Below, piece after piece: positions 58,329 through 64,000 of a stretch of DNA of 64,000 nt. The stretch comes from Prunus persica (Eukaryota > Streptophyta > Magnoliopsida > Rosales > Rosaceae). The stretch is from the NCBI RefSeq assembly GCF_000346465.2, contig NC_034010.1:5172894-5236893 (forward strand), given 5' to 3'. Positions within the stretch are counted from its first letter, which is position 1. Each line of letters starts with the position of its first letter. The notes beneath the pieces were generated by a model, which was not told where the DNA came from, made no database searches, and saw nothing but the letters and a program-made list of their open reading frames with translations. Made by a program: the position numbers and the translations under genes.

Positions 58329-61300
58329 ATGGCACTTTCTTCCTCATGTGGATCAGACGCGCTCTTAGCGATTCTCTCTCACTCAAGATCCGAAGCTTGC
58401 AATCGAGTTCTTCTCAGGGACTTGGCCAACAGAGAATTCAATGCTTTCCTTTGGTTTTCCCTCATCGCGGTCACCGCTTTCCTGCTCAGCAGGGTGGTTA
58501 AGCTGCTCTGCTTATGGGCCAAGGCCAGGTCAATTCCTGGGCCTCCATGTCCCTCTTTCTACGGCCACTGCAAACTCATTTCCCGCGAAAATTTTACTGG
58601 TCCGTGCAGTTTTCACTCTCTGATGCCTTTTCTGTTTCGGGTTTTATTTTTGTTGTTTGGGTTTTTGTAGTTGACTAGAGTACTTAGCTCTGTTGGGTTC
58701 AGTTCAACTTTTACGTTTGGTTGCTGGCTTATGAATCATGAATGAAAGTGAAACTTTGGCTTCTTGTCCCTGTTCTTGGGGTTTCAGAATCTGGGTTTTC
58801 ATCAAAATTTCAAATTGAAGTAAACACCTGGAATATTTGTGAACTTCAAATTTGATTGGTTTTGTTAGGCTTATGAATTCCCAAAAAAAAAAAAAAAAAG
58901 AAGTTGAGGAGTAGAAAATTAATTTTTGGTTTTGATTAATTGGCAATTTGTGTTATGGATAGGGTGAGAACAATCTAACCCATTTCTCTTTTCTTTTGGC
59001 ATTGATCAGAAGTGTTGTCGGATTTGCACAAGAAATATGGGTCTGTTGTCAAGTTGTGGTTGGGTCCTACAAAGCTTTTAGTGTCAATAAAGGATCCAAA
59101 TCTCATCAAAGAGATGCTACTAAAGGCTGCTGATAAATTGCCTTTGACTGGGAGGGCTTTCCATTTGCCCTTTGGAAGGTCAAGTCTCTTTGCTTCCCCT
59201 TTTGAGAAGGTATGAGCTCTGTTTTATTGCCCCTCTTTTACTGCTTTTTATACTTGTGTACTTGTAATGTTTAGAAAATTATTGTGTTATACCAATACTT
59301 TGTGTCTGCATTGAGATTGCAAAAGAAAAAAAAAAGTAATGTCAGAAAAAGAAAAGGTGCTTGTGTTTCTGTTTCTCTACGTAGGTGCTACCACTCAGAA
59401 TGTTAAATGTGGCATCAAGACTCGAGAACGATAGGGACTGTCTGAAGGCAGTAAACTAAAAAACCTTCCTTATCATCAGCTTATCGGCTTGTCTTCCTTG
59501 AAAAACTTGGCAAAGGGAAAAGGGAAGGAAAAAAAGAAATCAATAAACTGAATTTGTTGATCTAACTGAACCATTGATTTGTTGGTCTAACTGCTGGTTC
59601 TCCTTAGAGATTATCCCAAGAAAGAATATTAGTTCTCTTTATCTTACGTACTTAAAAGGCTTTTAAATTTAATATGTTACTACCATGTTGCAATGGCGAA
59701 AGTGTTCTTCCCCATTTAGTCCCAAACATTAGTTGGTCTATATGTCTAACATATTTAATCAATCACCTTTGTGGTGACCACCCAGCACTGACAGTTCATA
59801 GTAACGTCATCACATCCAACAAACACAAGACTGTTTAATGAAAGGAGTGAGTTGATTCAGTTGATTGGGCAAACAGGCGTAACAAGTGTATTGGACACAG
59901 AGAGAGGAAGTAGAAGAAAGGGGAGGGAAAGAAGATGTAGGCAGTAGAACGGGAATAACTAGAAAACTAGTGCAATAAATTAGCAAACTCTGCAGCCTTA
60001 TTAAAAAAAGGACTTGTACATAAGTAATTCCAAAATAACTAACTACCTGAAAAAAAAAAAAACAATAATTAATTCATATTTTCTAATAAGAAAAACAAAT
60101 GATAACTAAATTCGTAAATTCTAACTACAATAAATAGAAAGATAAAATAAGCCTAATTTCAGGAGTACATATACCTTAATTAAAAACAAATTTTCTTCTG
60201 TCATCTATTAACAATGAGAAAATATAATAAAGTTGCAAAATGATTTTTGTAATGCTCTGGAATGAGGAAGTTTTAGTTAGATAGCTGCCAATAAAATACT
60301 TATCGAAGTCCTTTAGAAAAAAAGTTATGAGGATTGGACTTGAAATTTGAGTAAGGCTGGAGCGATGGTGGTAAGTCGCATGTCACATTGTCACTAACTG
60401 ATAATATCTTCAACCTGTTTGTATCAAAGTAAAAGTCTGTCATCTCCCAAACGTAATTTAGTGCATCATTTATTTGTTTTATCATATGATGATGGCTCTG
60501 AGTCTTGTGTAATTGTTCTCAAGTTCATCTGGTAGCATTCATAGTCTTTCCTTAAAGGGTATTTCTCATTCGCAGGTGCAAAAGGGAAGGGAAGCATTAT
60601 TCACAGAATTAACTGGAAAGTTTCCTGAGAGAGAAAATGTGGTTTGTACAAAAGCTGTGGACTGTATCTTGGAGAGGATACAGAATTTTATGGCTAAAGG
60701 CAGCGTTGAAAGTAAAATGGTTTCTCAGCATATGGCTTTTACCATGTTAGGAGCCACGCTCTTTGGAGATGAATTTTTGGCTTGGTCCAAGGCAACTGTA
60801 TATGAGGAGCTCTTTATGATGATTGCTAAAGATGCTTGTCTCTGGACTTCTTATAATGTTACTCCGTTTTGGAAGCATGGATTTTGGAAGTACCAGTCTC
60901 TATGCACAAAGTTGAAATGCTTAACGCAAGATATAATTCAACAGTGCAAAAAGAACTACATGCTATTTGGTCATATGGATCATAATCTCCGTGATGAAAC
61001 AGAAATCTTGGGAAAGGAGGTTGCATCTGATGGACCATCTTGCTCTGAAGTTGTGATAGTAGATGCCTTATTCTTTCAGGAGCTTAATGGCCATCTTAAT
61101 GCAACGGAAGAGGAACCATGTGGGAATCTTATGAGGATTATGTTCCATGGATGCCTTACCACAGCTCGTTTGATTAATAATATTTTGGTGAGCCTTGGTA
61201 TGCATCCACAGATACAGGATAAGGTAGCTGGCTCCCTTGTCTTCTTTCTCCCTCTCTCTCTCTCTCTCCAGTCCTTTCTAATGTTTAATGTTTCTTCTTG

Positions 61301-62411
61301 AAATTTATTCTGTGAAAGCTGACATTTGATCTAGTTGAGTGTAAACAAGGCATCTCTTTATGTACTCTTTTTTTTTTTTTTTTTCTTCCACACATTTTGC
61401 TTAACATCTTTGTTTTTATTATTTTTCTTTCTCCTTGTTGAACTCCCTGTCCACATCCCCAAAAGAAATTATAGGAAACACCCAGCTCCTTCTTGTTTGA
61501 AGAAACCCTCGGTTTGCCCCATTAGGGATGTTGCTCTTTCAAATTAAAAATAATGAAAAAAGTGATAATAATAATAATAATAATAATAATGATAAATAAT
61601 GATATAAATTTGACTACTAGTAATGATAATTAATTATTATTATAATTATTTCATATAGGAAATAGCTTTGTTTCATGTGTTATTTCATACCATAACATTC
61701 TTAACCTACATATTTCCCCGATGCAGTATTAGTTTGAGCAACCATACAAAGAAACACTATTATCCTAGTGGAAATGAAAACTAGGAAGATACATAGACCA
61801 GCATTTTGAAAATTTATATGGCTATCATTAGGTTAAGTGACTGGCCAATCCAAACTGAGTCTAATATATGGGTGCACTGGGCCCACCATCAATGTTACAT
61901 AGTAATTGGGTTGCAGAACTGGGAACAAATTGCTTTCTTTGACTTAACCCTATCCAACAATACTAACCTATATCATGTAAGGTTCTGATCACCCATGGGA
62001 CATCCCGTTTATAAATGTCTTTTCTTGTTTCTTTGACAAAATGTTTTTTTGTTCCCATATTTGTGTATGTCTAGTTTCTAAATATATTTTTAATCAGTGT
62101 TTCAATTAAAAGGGACATGGATTTGTGGTAACCTGATTGAGTCTAATACTGCTGCTTTTGGTTGCTCGTTGTAAAATTGATGATTATATCTTTCTACATT
62201 AAGCTGTTATGATCCTAAATCTTTTTATTTTTTTATTTTTTTTATTTTATGTATCTAAAGATCTACTCAGAGATAACCATGGCACGAAATGGTTCAATTA
62301 AAAAAGACCAACTGAATGTTGATAAGATGCTCTTATTATTGGCAACTATTTACGAATCTGCTCGTCTTGTGCCAGCTGGATCTTTGCTACAGAGATGTTC
62401 TCTCACACACG
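58329..62411 (+). CDS. Cytochrome P450, N-terminal four exons (continues beyond window)
   Basis: Exons: 58329-58599, 59010-59209, 60576-61223, 62261-62411; GT/AG with consistent phases; 423 complete codons plus one base. The N-terminus has a membrane anchor (FNAFLWFSLIAVTAFLL) and the proline hinge IPGPPCPSFYGHCKL, so it should sit on the ER membrane. Exon 2 has the B-helix region (YGSVVKLWLGP ... LLVSIKDPNLIKEML). The K-helix ExxR is Glu405-Ser-Ala-Arg408. At the I-helix the sequence is HGCLTT (348-353), where most P450s have AGxD/ETT; the acidic residue is Leu351. The cysteine heme-ligand region is not in the window, so completeness cannot be judged. It resembles little-studied plant non-A-type families (a CYP727-like assignment is possible but uncertain). 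The upstream ATG at 58321 is out of frame and was rejected. Confidence 0.8.
61566..61592 (+). repeat. (AAT)n microsatellite
   Basis: Eight or nine ATA/AAT units in P450 intron 3. Confidence 0.9.
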
Positions 62412-64000
62412 GTAACACTTCTCACCATTTTGTTCTTAAATTTCTGTATGAAAATATCACTCTCTCTACCTCTGTGTTTTAGTGTTTTGTTTAAGGGGGT
62501 CTAATGGTGGTTTCTCTGTGATGCCCCAAAAATCCAAATATGTTTAGATCTAGAGCCGTGAGATTAATTTACTGGATGAAATTCAAACCCTTTTTTGATG
62601 AAATAAAACATGAAGTCGAATAACCGTTCAATAACAAGAATTAATGACCCAGGAAAACCAAAACCAGGAATACAGATCCATATGAAGACATTTTCAGAAC
62701 AACTTTAGGTTTTCTAATTAATATCATTCAACAGCAAACCTGTGTTCAAATAACCAAACATGGCTGTTAATTGAGGCAATGAACTCATCTTCTCAAATAT
62801 GTTGAAATATATTTTCAAATAGTTTAGAAAGAAAGAATTCATACAAGGAACTTTGAGGGTGAAGCTAATGAAAATGATGCAGCGCAGTAGCAATAAGCTG
62901 CTGTCCAGCAACTAAACTGTGCTAAACCATGGTAAAAATGGAATCCATACGATCAACAACACAGAGAATAGACGGATAAAGCAATAGAATAAAAGTTGGA
63001 ACGATGATAATAGAGTTGTAGACAGAGACCCAAGATAAACACTATATTCTGTAATTTCTTAATAAAGTTTATAAAAGACCCTTATTACAACTCTTAATCA
63101 GGCTTACATAGCCATCAAACCCTAATGTAACAAGGGAAATTAAACCAAATCTTAATTGGAATAGGAAAACTATAATATCAAAATAACTAATAATTTAAAG
63201 TAAATAGAACCCTAGCCTAATTGGCTAGCGGGCCCACTTTGACCTGGAAGGCATTAGATGCTCCTGTATCAGAAAAGCATGTGATACTGTATATAATATA
63301 GAACGCAGAAGCATGAAGGTCCAAATGTCAGGATTTGTCAGAAGTAAAGTCATAAATATGGGTGTACTCTTGGAAAAGAAAGGATAAGTGGAGGGGTGGG
63401 ATTCAGCTAAATTTAAGCTATTTTAGTTTTGGAGGTTTAGTAGTTGTATTTTGTACAGTTCATGTAGGAAATCTTGATGATGGTGGTTTGACTTTATTAG
63501 TATCAATTTTTCCAAAAAGTAGTAAAACCCTATAAAAATAAGTTGAAATTTGAGTTCAAGAAGTATACATCCGAAAGTTGTGATAAGCAAATAGATGCTT
63601 TATCATATGAAATAGATTGATTCATGTGGTTGCAACACTTATAAGCCATGACATGCGTATATACAATTGAACCGGGGAATTTCTACTTTTTGTATGGATT
63701 GGTTTTCAAATTTAACAACAGAGGTTATAAGTAAGAGCTTTTAGGATATTGAAGTGACTACTCTGATGAGGTGGTTGGAGCTATCTATAACCAGGTCCTA
63801 AGAGTTTTGGTGTTTTTACTTATATGGGAATATGAAATATGGCGCACTATTGATATCAGGCCAAACAAAATGAAAAATGATAAGACATTTCTAAGGTTTA
63901 TGTCAAAATATGATGCTGTGAGTACATTTTGGGCGACTTTTATGTTTCACAATATCTAATATAAAAGTATTGCACTGACAGCAGGGTATTTTCAAGGAAG
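62412..64000 (+). other. Intron of the P450 gene (unfinished)
   Basis: Begins with the donor GTAACA after exon 4. No heme-binding motif or other P450 exon was found up to the right edge. About 62960-63260 has retroelement-like wording similar to part of the intron at 59830-60060, but no ends could be defined. Confidence 0.45.

Overview
This is plant nuclear DNA, probably from a dicot. Host genes carry spliceosomal introns and a chloroplast-targeted protease subunit is present. About two thirds of the window is transposable element: Ty3/gypsy-Tat, CACTA, hAT, MULE-like and solo LTRs, several with readable target-site duplications (TSDs). The species cannot be fixed from sequence reading alone. 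All exon models below were built by hand from reading frames and GT/AG sites.

Host genes: (1) 1-333 minus, the 5' end of a FAR1/FRS-type protein cut by the window edge, with a spliced 5' leader to about 1260. (2) 2253-8850 minus, a complete five-exon CLPP3 gene (chloroplast Clp protease subunit). (3) 58329-62411 plus, the first four exons of a cytochrome P450 whose heme-binding end lies beyond the window. A broken FAR1-like gene lies at about 33070-34461.

Mobile DNA, left to right: a non-autonomous hAT element (9090-11425, TSD AATGCAAG) ending 231 bp upstream of the CLPP3 start codon; a 2.87-kb solo-LTR-like insertion (11531-14399, TSD AGGTA) with an internal ~41-bp minisatellite; a nearly full-length Tat-lineage gypsy retrotransposon (16195-30709, TSD GATTA, LTRs about 1.56 kb); a MULE-like inverted-repeat element (about 35235-36154); a solo LTR (36694-51573, TSD GTCAT) split by a 13.2-kb CACTA transposon (37006-50227, TSD CCA); further LTR-like non-coding DNA (51579-54090); and a back-to-back pair of MULE-like elements (about 54165-57765), one holding a PIF/Harbinger-like MITE.

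Two elements stand out. The Tat element has gag-pol on the minus strand and, in antisense between integrase and its 3' LTR, a seven-exon gene for a plant-mobile-domain (PMD) protein with a coiled-coil tail. Its introns survive because they are antisense to the genomic RNA. The CACTA element has a damaged TNP2-type transposase (one 1-nt deletion, one stop) beside an apparently intact seven-exon gene fusing a TNPA-like region to a Ulp1/SENP-type cysteine protease with H, D, Q and C all present. An ACGACG/CGTCGT motif is repeated very densely across this element, including inside the introns of both genes.
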